From Cryptomeria japonica (taxonomy: Eukaryota > Streptophyta > Pinopsida > Cupressales > Cupressaceae), in the NCBI RefSeq assembly GCF_030272615.1, contig NC_081414.1, positions 819,156,396-819,220,395 on the forward strand: DNA of 64,000 nucleotides, read 5' to 3'. A program made the translations under genes and the position numbers. The notes under the pieces were generated by a model. It saw nothing but the letters and a program-made list of their open reading frames with translations. It was not told the origin of the DNA and did not search any database. Every line of letters starts with the position of its first letter. The stretch's first letter is position 1. Of this stretch, positions 32,464 to 44,768 are shown in pieces.

Positions 32464-33555
32464 ATGGGAGAAAAATTTCTGCAATTAATAGGAAACAAGA
32501 TCCCCAAGGTTCTAGTTTCTCTAGAAAAGCTTTTTGACAAACATGATCATTATGTTAAAAAGAAACAAAGATCAGTTGTAGGATCAATGGAATATGAACA
32601 AGTAAACATTGAGACTGAAGACAATCCAAAAATGATCAACGTTGGAAAGTGTTGTTCACAAGAAGAAAGGCAGAAATTTGTTGCATTATTGCAGCAATAT
32701 GTTGACGTCTTGGCATACTCCTATGAAGATCTAAAGTCTTTTCATCTCGAAGAGCTTCACCATGAAATTCCATTGAAACCAGGTAATATGCCTTTTTGTC
32801 AAAAGAAAAGGTAATACAACCCGAATATCTCCGATACTATCTTTGTTGAAGTTCAAAATATGTTGAAAGCAAAGATAATCTTCCCCATTCATCATTCTTC
32901 TTGGATAGCCAATATTGTACCTGTACGTAATAAGAATGGTGAGATCCAGATATGTGTTGATTTCTGGAATTTGAATCAGGTATCCTTAAAAGATAATTAC
33001 CCTTTACCTATAATGGATCATGTCCTACAAGTTGTTACTGGAGCGGAAATGATGTCCATGTTGGATGGTTTTTCGGGTTATAATCAAGTAGAAGTTCTGG
33101 AACAAGATCAGCATAAGACCCCGTTTACTACACCTTGGGGTACCTTTGCATATCACGAGATGCCTTTTGGATTAATAAATGTGGGAGCAACTTTTCAACG
33201 TGCAATGGACTTGGACTTCCAAATTTTTCTTGGTAAGTTCATTGTGGTCTATTTGGATGATTTGACTATTTATTCTAAGGAACGTCAAGATCATTCCTTT
33301 CATCTGCAACAAGTCTTAGAGAAATGTTGTTAGCATGGAATTTCCCTCAATCTCAAGAAATCTATTTTGGGGGTTACTGAAGGTAAGTTGCTTGGGCATA
33401 TTGTTTTGAAAGAAGGTATAAAAATTGATGCTGAAAGAGTTAAATCTATTCATGACCTTTCCTTGCCAACAAGTAAGACTGTTGTTCATTCTTTCTTCAG
33501 CAAAGTAACTTGCGAAGATTCATTCCAGACTTTGTTGAACAGACTCATCACATAG
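32464..33555 (+). pseudogene. D reverse transcriptase
   Basis: Ty3-type RT runs across three open pieces. KAKIIFPIHHSSWIANIVPV and ICVDFWNLNQVSLKDNYPLP start the fingers/palm (family motif CVDYRxLN; Tyr is Phe here). MLDGFSGYNQV gives the first catalytic Asp, and IVVYLDDLTIYSK the YLDD pair, both intact. Stops at 32,812 (before the fingers) and 33,331 break the frame, and the thumb follows (LLGHIVLKEGIKID). The enzyme would copy the element RNA into DNA in the cytoplasmic particle. Confidence 0.9.
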
Positions 33556-33589
33556 TTAATATGATGAAAGGTAATTCTCTCTTCAAGTG

Positions 33590-34198
33590 GACTCCTGAAG
33601 GAAAGAAATCTTTCCATCAGATCAAGGAAGCCATGGAAAATGCTCCAGTCTTGGTATGCCCAGATTAGACCAAAGAGTTTATCATGTATAGCTATGCATT
33701 AGATCATACTTGTTTGGCTATACCGATGCAAAAAATAATGAAGGTGTGGAATCACCTATTGCATTTATGAGTTATTCACTAAAGGCTCATGAGTTGAAAT
33801 ACTCAGAAATAGAGAAGCATTCTTTTGCCATGGTGAAAGCGGTGAAAGATTTCAGGTTTTATATTCTGAATTCACATGTCATCACTCTTATTCTTGATGT
33901 TGTTGTCAAGTCAATTTTGATGCAACAAGAGTTTGGAACTAAAAGGGGCAACTGGGTTGCCAAGATTCAGGAAAATGATAAGGAAATTAAGCCCACTAAG
34001 TTGGTTTGTGGAAAATGTCTATGTCAGTTGATAGCTGACAATAAATCAATTGATGAAGTGGTGCTGGAAAATGAAGGTATGAATCAAGATCTTCCCAAGG
34101 TTCTATTTGTCAGCACCACCGATGAGTGGTATTTCGACTTGGCATATCTCTTAACATATGGAGACTATCCTGCACATTTTTCACGTAATGAAAGGTGA
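33590..34198 (+). pseudogene. D RNase H and connection region
   Basis: SLKAHELKYSEIEKHSFAMV and FRFYILNSHVITLILD match the Ty3 RT-linked RNase H. The N-terminal block with the first Asp is degraded (stop at 33,666, YSYALDHT-like). The C-terminal part reads NWVAKIQENDKEIKPTKLV, followed by a linker that belongs to the integrase connection. It is out of frame with the RT piece. Confidence 0.75.
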
Positions 34199-34243
34199 AC
34201 CCTAAAGCTTAAAGAGGTAAATTTTGTCCTATGGGAAAATTGT

Positions 34244-35383
34244 TTGTATAAGAAAGGTCTAGACGGCAATTTCTTGCGCTCAGTAGACAAACAACAACAA
34301 GTAAGATTACTTCGAGCTTTTCATGATCTTGCTTGTGGTGGACATTTTTCTATCTCTATTACTACACACAAAATCTTGCATGCTAGATACTATTGGCCAA
34401 TATTGTTCAAAGACACATATAGTTGGGTTCGCAAATGCGAGCAATATTAGCAATTTGTGGGTAAGCCTAAACTAGTTGTACTTCCTCTTAAACCAGTTGT
34501 AATTGAAGAGCCTTTTCAACAGTGGGGATTGGATTTCATTGGACCTGTCAATCCAACATCTAGTGTAGATGACATATACATTCTCACAGTGATAGATTAC
34601 TTCACCAAGTGGGTGGAGGCAATCCGAACCAAGCAATATACCTCGGCGGTGGTTTGCCAATTTTTGAAGGAAAACATTGTTTCAAGGTTTGGCATTCCTC
34701 ATAAGATAGTAGTCGATAACACTTCATGTTTTTCATCTTATGAGATAATTGACTTTTTCTTTGATCATGGTATTACTCTTTCAAACTCATCTGACTATTA
34801 TCCGCAAGGAAATGGTCAGGCTAAGTCAAGCAACAAGAATCTAGTTACTATTATGAGGAAGCTTGTTGATGAGATACAATGGACTTGACATAAAGCTCTT
34901 TATGATGCGCTATGGGTGGATCATATAACTCCAAAAAGAGAAATTGGTATGTCACCTTTTCAACTTTTGTATGGGTTCAATGCCAAGATTCCAATCACTG
35001 TGGAACTTCTAGCATTAAAGCTTGCCAAGGTCATTGAAGACGAAACCTATCAAGATTCACTGGATAAGCAGATTATGTTTCTTTCTCAGTTGGAAGAAAC
35101 AAGAGTAGAAGTGGTAGACAAGATTGCTACACACCAAAGCCAAGTGAAGGCTTTGTTTGATAAGAAAACAACTTCCTGTGAGTTCTCAGTTAGTGATCAT
35201 GTCTTGTTATGGGATAAGAGGAAGGAACCAAAGGGTTTGCATGAAAAGTTTGACTCTTTATGGAGAGGTCCCTTCACTATTCATGACATATGCGGCAAGC
35301 ATAGCTGTTTACTTGCATATGCAGATGGTACCCCATTCTCACTACCTCATAGTGGAGAACATTTGAAGCTCTTTACTCAATAA
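34244..35383 (+). pseudogene. D integrase
   Basis: An H2C2-type N-terminus (FHDLACGGHFSISITTHKIL, YYWPILFKDTYSWVRKCEQY) is followed by the core: WGLDFIGPVN gives the first Asp, IVVDNTSCF the second. At the third position the family has Glu in NGQAE; here it is NGQAKSSNK, so the catalytic Glu is Lys. Stops at 34,448 and 34,886 split the frame. The C-terminal part ends DSLWRGPFTIHDI and GEHLKLF, the usual GPY/F-like tail. The enzyme would insert DNA into the chromosome; this copy cannot. Confidence 0.88.
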
Positions 35384-35544
35384 AGAGCAATGTAAATGGA
35401 GTTGTACATGTTGTAAAATATATATATTCTTTTCTTTTTAAGTCTTTTCGTCGCTTGACTCTATATCCCAATGCATAGAAGCACTTGAAGTTCTGGATTC
35501 TATAGGCTTCAAGTGGTGCATCTTGTTCCCCAGTCAGAGCTAGC
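35384..35544 (+). other. D spacer between pol and 3' LTR
   Basis: 160 bases without coding potential. A clear purine tract before the LTR start at 35,545 is not seen; the last bases are CAGAGCTAGC. Confidence 0.5.
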
Positions 35545-35714
35545 TATTTTCCTTGATTTCAGCACAGCCAAAATCATGAGGTAACCCTACGAAATTGGTC
35601 TATTTCATACCTTACGACCTCCGAGAGATCTTGATTGACTTTGTCAGTTAGCTCATTTATCTTTTCACTTTTCATTTTTTATTGTTTTCTAAGTTTTTCA
35701 GGTTTGTAGTTTTA

Positions 35715-36605
35715 CCTGTAGGTTAGACTTTAAAGTCCGACCTGCAGGGTTCTTTCTTTTGCAAATTTAATTTCACATCAGACTTTAAAGTTTGATGTGC
35801 ACATGTTTGTTTTCCAGCTTGCATATCAGACTTTAAAGTTCGAACTGTAGGTAATCCTTCCCCTGTAGTTCTGACTTTAAAGTCCGACCTGCAAGTTTTC
35901 TGGTCGAAGAGTGCATGTCGGACTTTAAAGTATGACTTGCAAGGGTTTTCTTCTTGCATGTCAGACTTTACTGCGTGTTTGGTAATTAATGTTGCATTAA
36001 TGACTAATTTGGAGGGTTATTTATTAATTTGAGGTGTTTAATTTCTTCATTTCGATTTGCTTTTTCTCCTCCACGCGTGTCCTCCTCTATTCTCGCTTGT
36101 TGACCTTGCTGATTTGTTGCATCTCCATCAGATTTTTTTCTCTAGTTGCAGCAGATTAAGGTAGGTTTTGGTGTTTTCATTTTGGGTTTTGTTTCTTGTT
36201 CTTCATTTTTCCCCTGTTTTTCCTTCCGTCTTGTTTGTTTCTTACTTATGCTTGGTAGTGTTTTCGGAGGGTAATCGAACTTTAAAGTCCGATTTCCCTT
36301 CTAGTCTTTTCTTCTTTCCTTAGCCTGCATATCAGATTTTAAAGTCTGATATGTAGGCTAATCAATGGTGCCCTCTTCATATATCGGATTTTAAAGTCCA
36401 ATTTGCTAGTTTTTTTTCAAAAAGTTTTGCACTTGCACATTGGACTTTAAAGTTTGATGTGCTAATGATCTTCCCTAGTTTTCACATCAAACTTTAAAGT
36501 CTGATGTGCTGATGACTTAACCAAAATTGCACATTGGAATTTAAAGTCTAGTGTATAGATTAAGATTTTTATCCTTGCACATCAAACTTTAAAGTCCGAT
36601 GTGCA
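35715..36605. repeat. palindrome array in D 3' LTR
   Basis: About 13 palindromes of the same type, centred near 35731, 35786, 35834, 35878, 35926, 36283, 36340, 36392, 36448, 36495, 36542 and 36590, with a half-unit at about 35,965. Units equivalent to 25,026-25,160 of the 5' array are missing, and the unit near 36,392 looks like a fusion across that deletion. Confidence 0.9.
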
Positions 36606-36780
36606 AATTTTATTCCCAAAATAGTAGGTCAGACATTTTTCCCTAACCTGCTGTTTTTGGCAGTTTTACTCTTAGGCTTGTTCTGAGTCTAATTTCTCGA
36701 TCTGAATGAGAAAAAATAATTTTGATGATGATGACAACTACCAAAAGAGCTAATCCTTAGTGTTGAATGTAGTCATTGTG

Positions 36781-39700
36781 AATGTCAAATCTCCCTCAGG
36801 ATGAATCTGATCCTTCCTTGAGTCAGTTGGAATCTTCTCTGGGTAAAACATCAACAAAAATCATGAAACAAAAATATGATAAGTACTTGAATCTGTACCC
36901 AGAGAGTTTAGTGGACTCAAAAATTAAGGAGATCAGAGATACTGAAATTGGACATGTCAGTATGTAGAAGTTTATTGACCAAGTTGAGAAAGCTCTTGCT
37001 TGCCTAACCAATCTGATCAAATCTAAGTTGTATAAATATGCATCATTCCCAGTTGCAGCTCATGATCCAGAATTTGTACTTGCAGTAGCGGATCACTTTA
37101 ATCTGAATACAAGATAGGTGAAGGATGCTAATCAAAATGTCATCATGACTCTGGATAGTGTGTTCTTCAACAGTGTCTTCAAAGGCTCTCCAGTTGAAGA
37201 AGTAGCTGACATTTCTCAAGAAAGTGCTCAAGAGTACTATGAGAAAAATGAGGTTAAATGAAAGAAAGTGATCAATATTATGTACCTCTCTGCTACCAAA
37301 CATTCCACTACCACATAATGGCCCAAGTTCTTTCACAGGAGTGACTTTAATGAGGAGTACAACGATATGGTTACCATGTTATCAAGAGTGAAGGTGTTAA
37401 AATACTCCCATTACATTCAAAGCTGGATGTATTACTACATGATTATAATCAAGAAAGAGGCTGCAGGAATTGACTAGGGAGAACAGATCAGTGATGTGCT
37501 CTATGCTCAATTGAAGGAAGTCAAAGTGACACTGAACATTTATATGACCTCATACTTGTTTTATGTAGCTACTTCTATGAGGCAATATCCAGGTTTGTCT
37601 ACCAAGGGTGATAGGAGATTGGTGCCTATCTAGGAATACTATGATCAACTTACCATCAAGAATAAGGGTAGCAATTTTAGAAGAGTTGATGATGCCTTCT
37701 TTGTTGTGTGGAAGTGCTTGTTTGATAAGAGCCTGCAAAAGCAGAGATTATCAGAGGCTGCGTATAATAGGGTATCTCATTTTGGATGTGTTTTCCTTCA
37801 ATTCCCAACATTCACTTACATCTAGATTGGATGTTTCTCAGGTGAGTCGTTCATTCTACCAAGGTATCCTTCTGACAAGATCATTCTCATGGAGTTGTGT
37901 AGACAACTAATATATGTGCATGAAAAGAAATCACAAGCACATAAGACTGGGTTGAAGTTACCGAAATCAATTAGCAGGTACTCAGTCCTAACCAACCCCA
38001 AAGCCAAAAACATGGAGGAAGAAATACAATGGAATATTATGATAAGATTCAAGGTACGAAACAATTTTGACTTTCATGGCATAAAGAACAAACTCAAGAG
38101 GAATTATACCCATGTCTACAGGTTTGAAGATGTATGGGTGGACTTTCAGAATGAGGAATATATAAGAAGGATGGATTTTAGTTGACTTACCCTGGAACAG
38201 AATGAAAACTTGGATTTAGCAAAAATCCCAATGACCATGGAAGACACAGATGACATAATAGACCCTGTCTATTATGAGAAGAATATTGTTGATTCTTCGC
38301 TCCCACCAATGAAATGGTCAAAGAAGGAAAGTAAATCTATCACCCAAAGGATCGCTCCCATCTTGGGAAACACCAATGCTTGGTTGTTAAAAAAGAATCT
38401 TAGGATAAAACAACTGCCTGCTAGTTCTAGGGATGACGATAATAGAGATGGCCCATTTGGCAATACGGCTATAGCTGAGCCAAGAACAAAGAGTAGGGAA
38501 GATCCACAAGCACTATCTTCAGCTCCCATAGTACAAATCTAAGGGGAAAGGGCCCAAAATTAAATTTACAATTAAAGGGTCCAAGAAGAGTGAGTCATCA
38601 TTAGTAGTGCAGGGGACAGTCACAAATGAGCCAAAATAGCTGCCTGCCATTGCAATTGAAAAAGAGAAGGGGACTGAAGAAGGTGAAATTCCTCAACAAG
38701 AGGAAGCACTGGTTGAATAAACATCACATCTAGGTGAAGTTGATGCCCAGTTCACTTCACAGGTACCAACTCATTCTGAGGTGATCGTCCACTCTATTGA
38801 TTCTGACTCTGATCAGGAGGATAAGGATTTTCAAGATGGGGATCTAGGTATGGGCATGTTGTAGTCAGAGGCTGCTCAACAATTTTTCACATTAACCAAT
38901 TTATCCAATTTGGATGATTTTCCTTCATCCACCATTGAATCTATGATGTTGGATTTTAATGAAGCCTTGGAAGGGGCATTTGAAGAACAATCTACAGTGA
39001 ACTTACCTGTTACTACAATCACAATAGAAATTCCACCATTGGTAAGTACTGAGGTTGCATCCACAATGCCTTTAATTCTCCCATCTATGACTAAAGATAT
39101 GTCAATAGTAGAAACTTTTGCAACATCGATGGGTGTCCCACAAGATACTTCAACATTGATGCCAATGACAAAACTCATAACTGTTGTGAGCTACAGTCAA
39201 CCTGCTCTTGAAAGCTTAACTAAAACTCAGCAAGGAGCTACTACTCCATCAGCCAATACATAATTACCACCTTGGATGGAGGTAGTAGCCCCTAAGAGGA
39301 AAAAATAGGTAATTTCTCTAGATGAGTTTGATTTTGAGCAGTTGGTTCTTCTGAAGCCTAAGGGAACAAAGAAGCCAAAGACTGTATCTCGGGTGTTAGT
39401 AGACCCAGCTTCTAAAAGAAAGTATGCTAAGGTCATGGTGCCATCATCAGATAAAGACAAAGACAACATATGAGCTGAGGATTACACCATGCAAACCACA
39501 GAGCTTGGTGTGGAAACACATGAGAGTGTTAAGTTGGATTCTCAGATAGCTTTCAACTCTTTGTTAAGAAGATTTGATCAAGAGAAGGATGAGAAGAATG
39601 AATTGAAGCAGAAATGTGAATAATTGACCAAAGTTCTTCTGAAGGTCACACAATCTTCTCAATAAATTGAGCCCATAGGATCCTCAATGGACACTGAAGA

Positions 39701-40421
39701 TCTAAAGAAAAATGAATAGGTAGGAACCAAGGAATGAGTGATGGATGAGTGGATTTCACGGCTAAGGTAAGAAGGCTCTCATCTTCTAAGTTCAACATTT
39801 GGAACATTGGCAGATTTTGAAGTAATCCAAAGTCAAATGCAAGGACTCAAAACTTCATTATCGCAAGAGATTGAGGAAGTTGAGAAAAGTACAACCCTTT
39901 GGAGCAAGATGGAGGACTTCAGGGTAGATTTCCTTGTTGAAAATAAAGTAATTCATGTGAGGGAAAAATATATCCAGATTTTGTCATTATTGTCTCATAA
40001 GAAAGAGACAATAAGGTTAATGATTGCAGAGCTGGACTGAGAGAAGAAAGAAGGTGATGACAAGATTGATCTCATTTTTGCCAAAGTTGTCAATCTTCCT
40101 TGTTATTTATATGATGGCAATCAGAATCTTGTTACTGGTGAAGCTATCACATAGGAATTCCTTTCTCTAATGGATCACTGCATGGGACAAGATTTCTCAC
40201 TTGACACATTTGATAAGTTACTGGAGATTCAGGTTAGTTTTGAAGTCCTTGCATCCATGCTAAAGGATGTGAAAAAGAAACAAGTAAAGATTGAAGATGC
40301 GATTTCTCATGTTTGCATGATCACAAGTTCTACCCCAATGCCAGACAAAGTAGAGATGAAAGCCATCCTGATTAAGTTCGAAGAGTTCCATAAATCAAAC
40401 AAGGAGAAGAAAGATGAATAG
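36781..40421 (+). pseudogene. long decayed frame inside D 3' LTR (U3-encoded protein of unknown function)
   Basis: Second copy of the frame at 25,501-29,153; the same stretches are seen (ILPRYPSDKIILMELC, DLAKIPMTMEDTDDIIDPVY). This copy is downstream of D's promoter and pol, so it is the one a full D transcript would carry. It is less broken in places: 38,507 has CAA where the 5' copy has TAA (27,242), and CAG at 37,484 faces TAG at 26,221. Conversely TAG at 37,475 faces TGG in the 5' copy. Several stops are shared by both copies (for example 36,964/25,702 and 39,307/28,041), so the frame already had stops when D inserted. Confidence 0.75.
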
Positions 40422-40577
40422 AGCATTCCCTTTTAGCTTTTTCTTTTTATGCAATTGCATCATTAGATGTTGTTAGTTTTCTTGCAGCTACACATTTTCC
40501 TTATGTTGTAGTTGTAGTAAAGTGGGACTGCGCAGTTGAATTAGTCAATTGTGCCCACATTTTTCTCCATTATTTTC

Positions 40578-40587
40578 CTATTTAAGG
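40578..40587 (+). promoter_or_regulatory. TATA box of D 3' LTR
   Basis: CTATTTAAGG, identical to that at 29,309 in the 5' LTR. Confidence 0.6.
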
Positions 40588-41336
40588 AGGACCTCATTTG
40601 TAAATATTTATGTTTTTCATGCTAAGCATAACTCTACAAAATGTTTATCTCAACTAAGACTTTGGGCTTTTGTTGTGAAGATTCTATCAAGCAAATAAAT
40701 AAAACAATTTTGTTTGATCTCAAACTTTGTGTTGTGTCAAGAAAATTATTTATATGAGTTAATGTTCTTATGTCCATTACTTATATATGTTCTTTACTTC
40801 TTTGATATTGAAGATATTCTTATGTGGGTAAAAGAGCTCATGAATCATGCAAGTAGACTGTGTGCTCCTAGCATATTTGGGAAATCTTCTGATAAATTAA
40901 GTAATTAGTGGTAGGCTTTGTATTACTGTAGTTACTTTTAGTTTAAAGGATTAGGAATTCATACTTGAAGACTTTGAACTATGAGTTAAATTTTTAACTT
41001 TGTGTAATAATCAGTTTGAGTTAGTATTACATTCAAGAGAGACTTGTGCTACTTGATTGTAAGTTTTAGCGTAGGTTGTTAGATTCATTGTTATTTTCTT
41101 TAAGTATCTAAAATGATAGAGAAATTGTAACAAGGTAGAGGGAGAATACATAGACTCTAAAAAAAGAGAGTTATATGCCCAATACCAATGCACAGATTTT
41201 GATTTCTTATTAATTAGAGAAAAAATTTCAAAGGGAACCTCCCCTTGATGAGAGGAGAGATTAATTTCTCAACATAGATGTGTGTGAATTATATATTTTG
41301 CCATTGGTATGCTGGTGACAAAATATTCACCCAACA

Positions 41337-41660
41337 CAATCCTTGTCCTACATCATAAGAGACAAAGCCTAATTTTATTGATGATCAAGAAAGGTTAGCA
41401 ACTAGAATCTTTTGAAAATTAAAGTATGATAAGAATGTTATATTTCCTTTTGTAAAATTTAGAAAAAAGCATGAATAAGTTGATTATCATTGCCTTTTTC
41501 ATAGTATCTATTTTCATTCTCTTAGAAAATGTAAAGCATTTAAGGAATTTGTTCAAGAACAATTTGATAAGGGTCAAATAAATCTTTCCACTGATATGGA
41601 TCTTTGTCTTGGTGAGAAAGTAGTGCCTTGGCACTCTTCTCACTCTCCATGTTGCTCCTC
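41337..41660 (+). pseudogene. C coding region, right part: second CHHC knuckle
   Basis: Continuing C's frame after D, TKPNFIDDQERLATRIF and VIFPFVKFRKKHE lead to the knuckle YHCLFHSIYFHSLRKC (C-x2-H-x4-H-x4-C) at about 41,488-41,532, then FKEFVQEQFDKGQINLS. Stops interrupt it. Two knuckles flanking the D insertion site suggest that C's protein carried a tandem pair. Confidence 0.75.
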
Positions 41661-42701
41661 ACCCTATGACACAAGTAGTTAACTTAATTGGGGGCCCTTT
41701 GTCATAAAAGGTGATTCTTTCTCCATTTCAAACATCTTGGGGTAGCAACATGGCTCATTCTTTCCTCTATACTTGGGGGCAAAAACCGTTATCATTTTCT
41801 TAAAGTATCATTATTCCCTTTAGGGGTTGCATTTTTCATATTTTGGATATCCTTTCTTGCATGAAATGGTATATCTCTTATGATAATACCTCCTTGAGAG
41901 AGTTTTTGAAAGTTATGTATTTCTCTCTCTCTCTTTTAAGATTACCTCTTTTTTAGAGTTGTATTTTACATATATTAATGTATTTTCTTATATGGGATAT
42001 CTATTCATGTGAGTACATTGTGCATTTTCTTATATCTAATCTCTCCTTAGAGGTTGTGTAATTCTTCTCATTGTCCTTGCACTTGGGGGGGGATGATTTC
42101 TTTTCCTTTCTCTCCTTTCTAAGGATCTACTTTTCCTATGTTGAGTAGACTTTTCTTATGATTTGATGTCATTTCTTGTGTCAAGTTGTTGTTTGCTCAA
42201 GGATTCTCTCTTATGCAAGAGGTGTAAGTCATTGGTAAAACCTTTTCTTCACTTGGAAATGTATATCCTATTATAAACTTACCCCTCACATTGGGTCAAA
42301 AGTGTTTCATCCTTCATCAAGAATCCCTTTCACCTAGCAATAGGGGGAAGGTATGCATTATTATTCTCATTCCCTTCCTTGGGTAGAAGATGTTATGTTT
42401 TTTCAAGAAACCCCTCTCGTAGGTAGATGTCTTTTGAGAAAATATCTCTTCTCCTTTGAGGATTCTCTTTTCACTTGTTGCAAGATATCTCTTTTCCAAC
42501 TATCTTATCCTTGCTTATAAGAGCATTCCCTCTTTATCTTTGATTTATGACATTGTTGCCTAAAGGATATCTCCTTAGTGTTAAAGGTGGGTATCCTTGT
42601 TTCTAGCTTCCTTAAGACATCAACATAGAGCTATGTTGACATCTTAAAGGGGGTCACCCATATTTCCCTCTTTGTACCATATTGTACCATATTTTTCCAT
42701 G
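41661..42701 (+). other. C 3' untranslated region, first part
   Basis: CT-rich non-coding sequence with recurrent CTCTCTC and GGGGG runs. No recognisable domain in any frame. Confidence 0.5.
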
Positions 42702-43060
42702 TCTTAAATGGGGTGTTCATTCTTGAAACCAGAGAAAACAAACTCTTATACAAGATGCTTCATGATAGAAAGCAGACACATCATTTGATATATGTCTTCT
42801 ATGGGGTGCACATTCTTGAAACCAGAGAAAAAAAATCTTACATGGGATGTCCTCGAAACCAGGCATGTATCTGTCTTAAACAAGGTTACACATTCTCAAA
42901 ACCAAAGAAAAAAAACTTTTAAACAAGATGTTCTCAAAACCAGAAACCCACCCCTTGGCATTCACACTCACCCCTTGGCTTTTGCATTTGCATTATATGT
43001 CTTAAATAGGTTGAATCACACTCAAAACTATAGGAAGAAAACTCTTATGCGGAGTGTTGC
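42702..43060 (+). repeat. degenerate tandem repeat in C 3' UTR
   Basis: Blocks of the type TCTTAAATGGGGTGTTCAT plus CTTGAAACCAGAGAAAA recur at about 42,702, 42,795, 42,874 and 42,999, with variable spacing (93, 79 and 125 bases). Confidence 0.7.
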
Positions 43061-43625
43061 ACACTTTAAACCAGACATCACTTGCACACACACACGAGGA
43101 TGAGTGGAACTAGTAAAACATAGCTAACTATTCCTACTTTCCTCCCCAACATGGATCACCTTAAAAAACATATCTATCATGTATCCATTCTCTCTCTTTC
43201 CTTCTTCTCATGAACTCATAGCTTTTTTATTGATGGTTCATGGATGATGTGTTCTTTTCTCTTTTATGTGATCACTTGTGTTCTTGAGATGGCATTTTTT
43301 TTTCAAGAATTATATTAGTTGTTGAGACATTTTGATATTGAGGTCTCTTTGGCTAGTTGACTTGAGGTTTTATTTTTGGTCTTTATCTTTTGTATTGTGT
43401 GACTTTTTTCCTTTTTATCTTTGTTGGCCTTTTTGTTTGACTTTTTATTTTTTACTTGTGTGTCCTTCAATGTGTTTGAGTGAGTTAAGATCCTAAGATT
43501 GGGGGCTTAGTTCCTCAAAATAAGTTATGTCTTATACTCCTTGTGATTGTGCTCCTTTTCTCCTCTCCTTCATCTCTCTTCCGTCTACTTTATCATGATT
43601 ATTTGCATAGGATTATACTCTCATT

Positions 43626-43640
43626 AAAGTGGGGGCTAAA
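43626..43640 (+). other. polypurine tract of element C
   Basis: AAAGTGGGGGCTAAA directly before the 3' LTR (43,641). Confidence 0.85.
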
Positions 43641-44014
43641 TATAGCATCTTAAATTATCACTAAGCCAATTTACACCTCATGCGTGTGCCCCTACTTTAG
43701 CATGTCTCCCCCTCATCTCCTATCTGGGTTCGTTCAATGCCTTGACTCCAACTTTTATGCCTCAAGCACCTACCAAATGACCCTCTAAAGTTGGGTCCTC
43801 CTCCTTTGGCCTTGATTTTGGCCCCTGATTGAGGAGGACCAAGGCACCACTAGCTCCCTAATCCTGGACCAAAGTGCCCAGCACTTTGGTCCCCCTCTTT
43901 GGGGCTCAATTTTCAAGGAGGGGGTGAGACCCATCTCTCTAGTAGGAAATGATGTCGATGGCTCTATATGGCCATTGGAGGTTGGCCTAATTGGTAAGTT
44001 GACATAGATACTCA

Positions 44015-44026
44015 TATATATAAAGG
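44015..44026 (+). promoter_or_regulatory. TATA box of C 3' LTR
   Basis: TATATATAAAGG, matching 21,804-21,813 in the 5' LTR. Confidence 0.6.
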
Positions 44027-44768
44027 CATTTGATCAACTTAATTTCATACCTAAGCATTCTAAGTCTTCACATTCAAGCAATCTAGCATTCAAGCATTGA
44101 AGTGTTCATCATCAAGCATTTTCAAAGGTCTTCAAGGTTGCATATTCTTCATTCAATCATTGTTGAGCAAGTTACAACATTCATATGCAAGAATGTGTGC
44201 GTGATTATATTTTTTCTTGTTCATGCCATTTCATACAACATATTTGATTACATTCAAGAAGCAAAGAATCATTATTAGTCATTGCAGATCTGAGGGATAT
44301 CCTTCCATTATTTATTTCAGTATTTACAGAATTTCATTCAAGGTTAATTCCTAACTCGGGTTTTGACATAAGCAAACCCCTATTTCCAACCTATTTCCCC
44401 TTTTTTTATGTGTAGGAAGTAGGTACATAGTTGTGATCTTCAATATAAACTTTATTTGTAGAGATGAATCATTCCCCCATTAGAGTGCAAAAAGTTAGGA
44501 GGACCAGAATAATCACATCTCTAGTCCTAACAAATCAGGAGCTCCTTCTGGGAACAGGTTAGAATCATCTTACAATCCTTAGATTTAGGTTCATGGCTCA
44601 ATCCAATGATTGTAGCTCACTGTTTGTGCATTTTTACATCAATTTCAGCCTATTTACCCTAATTTAAGCATCTTCAACAAATAAATTCAACTCAAGGGAA
44701 AAAAGGGTGTACATTCAACACCCCCTGAAATTAGATCAACATTTAGACCTCATAGGTTTAGATCTATC

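Larger units (their letters stand above)
24098..41336 (+). mobile_element. Ty3/gypsy Tat-like element D with giant, protein-coding LTRs
   Basis: Two direct repeats of about 5.8 kb (24,098-29,976 and 35,545-41,336) flank a gag-pol region (about 29,977-35,383). The LTRs start TATTGTCC/TATTTTCC and the right one ends CACCCAACA. Each holds a palindrome array, a long decayed frame and a TATA box near its 3' end. The pol order is protease, extra RNase H, RT, RNase H, integrase. The extra RNase H points to the Tat lineage. The 5' internal end is rearranged (see 29,977-30,420). Many stops make it inactive. Confidence 0.88.
35545..41336 (+). mobile_element. D 3' LTR
   Basis: 5,792 bp, starting TATTTTCCTTGATTTC and ending CACCCAACA. 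It repeats the layout of the 5' LTR: palindrome array, long frame, TATA box (40,578), R-U5. Unlike the 5' LTR it keeps its last ~90 bases in the expected orientation. Confidence 0.88.

Noticed and set aside
41245-41246. End of D's 3' LTR at CCTCCCC, where LTR similarity stops
   Set aside because: The similarity stops because the corresponding part of the 5' copy is inverted (29,996-30,083); the CA end and TSD lie at 41,336.
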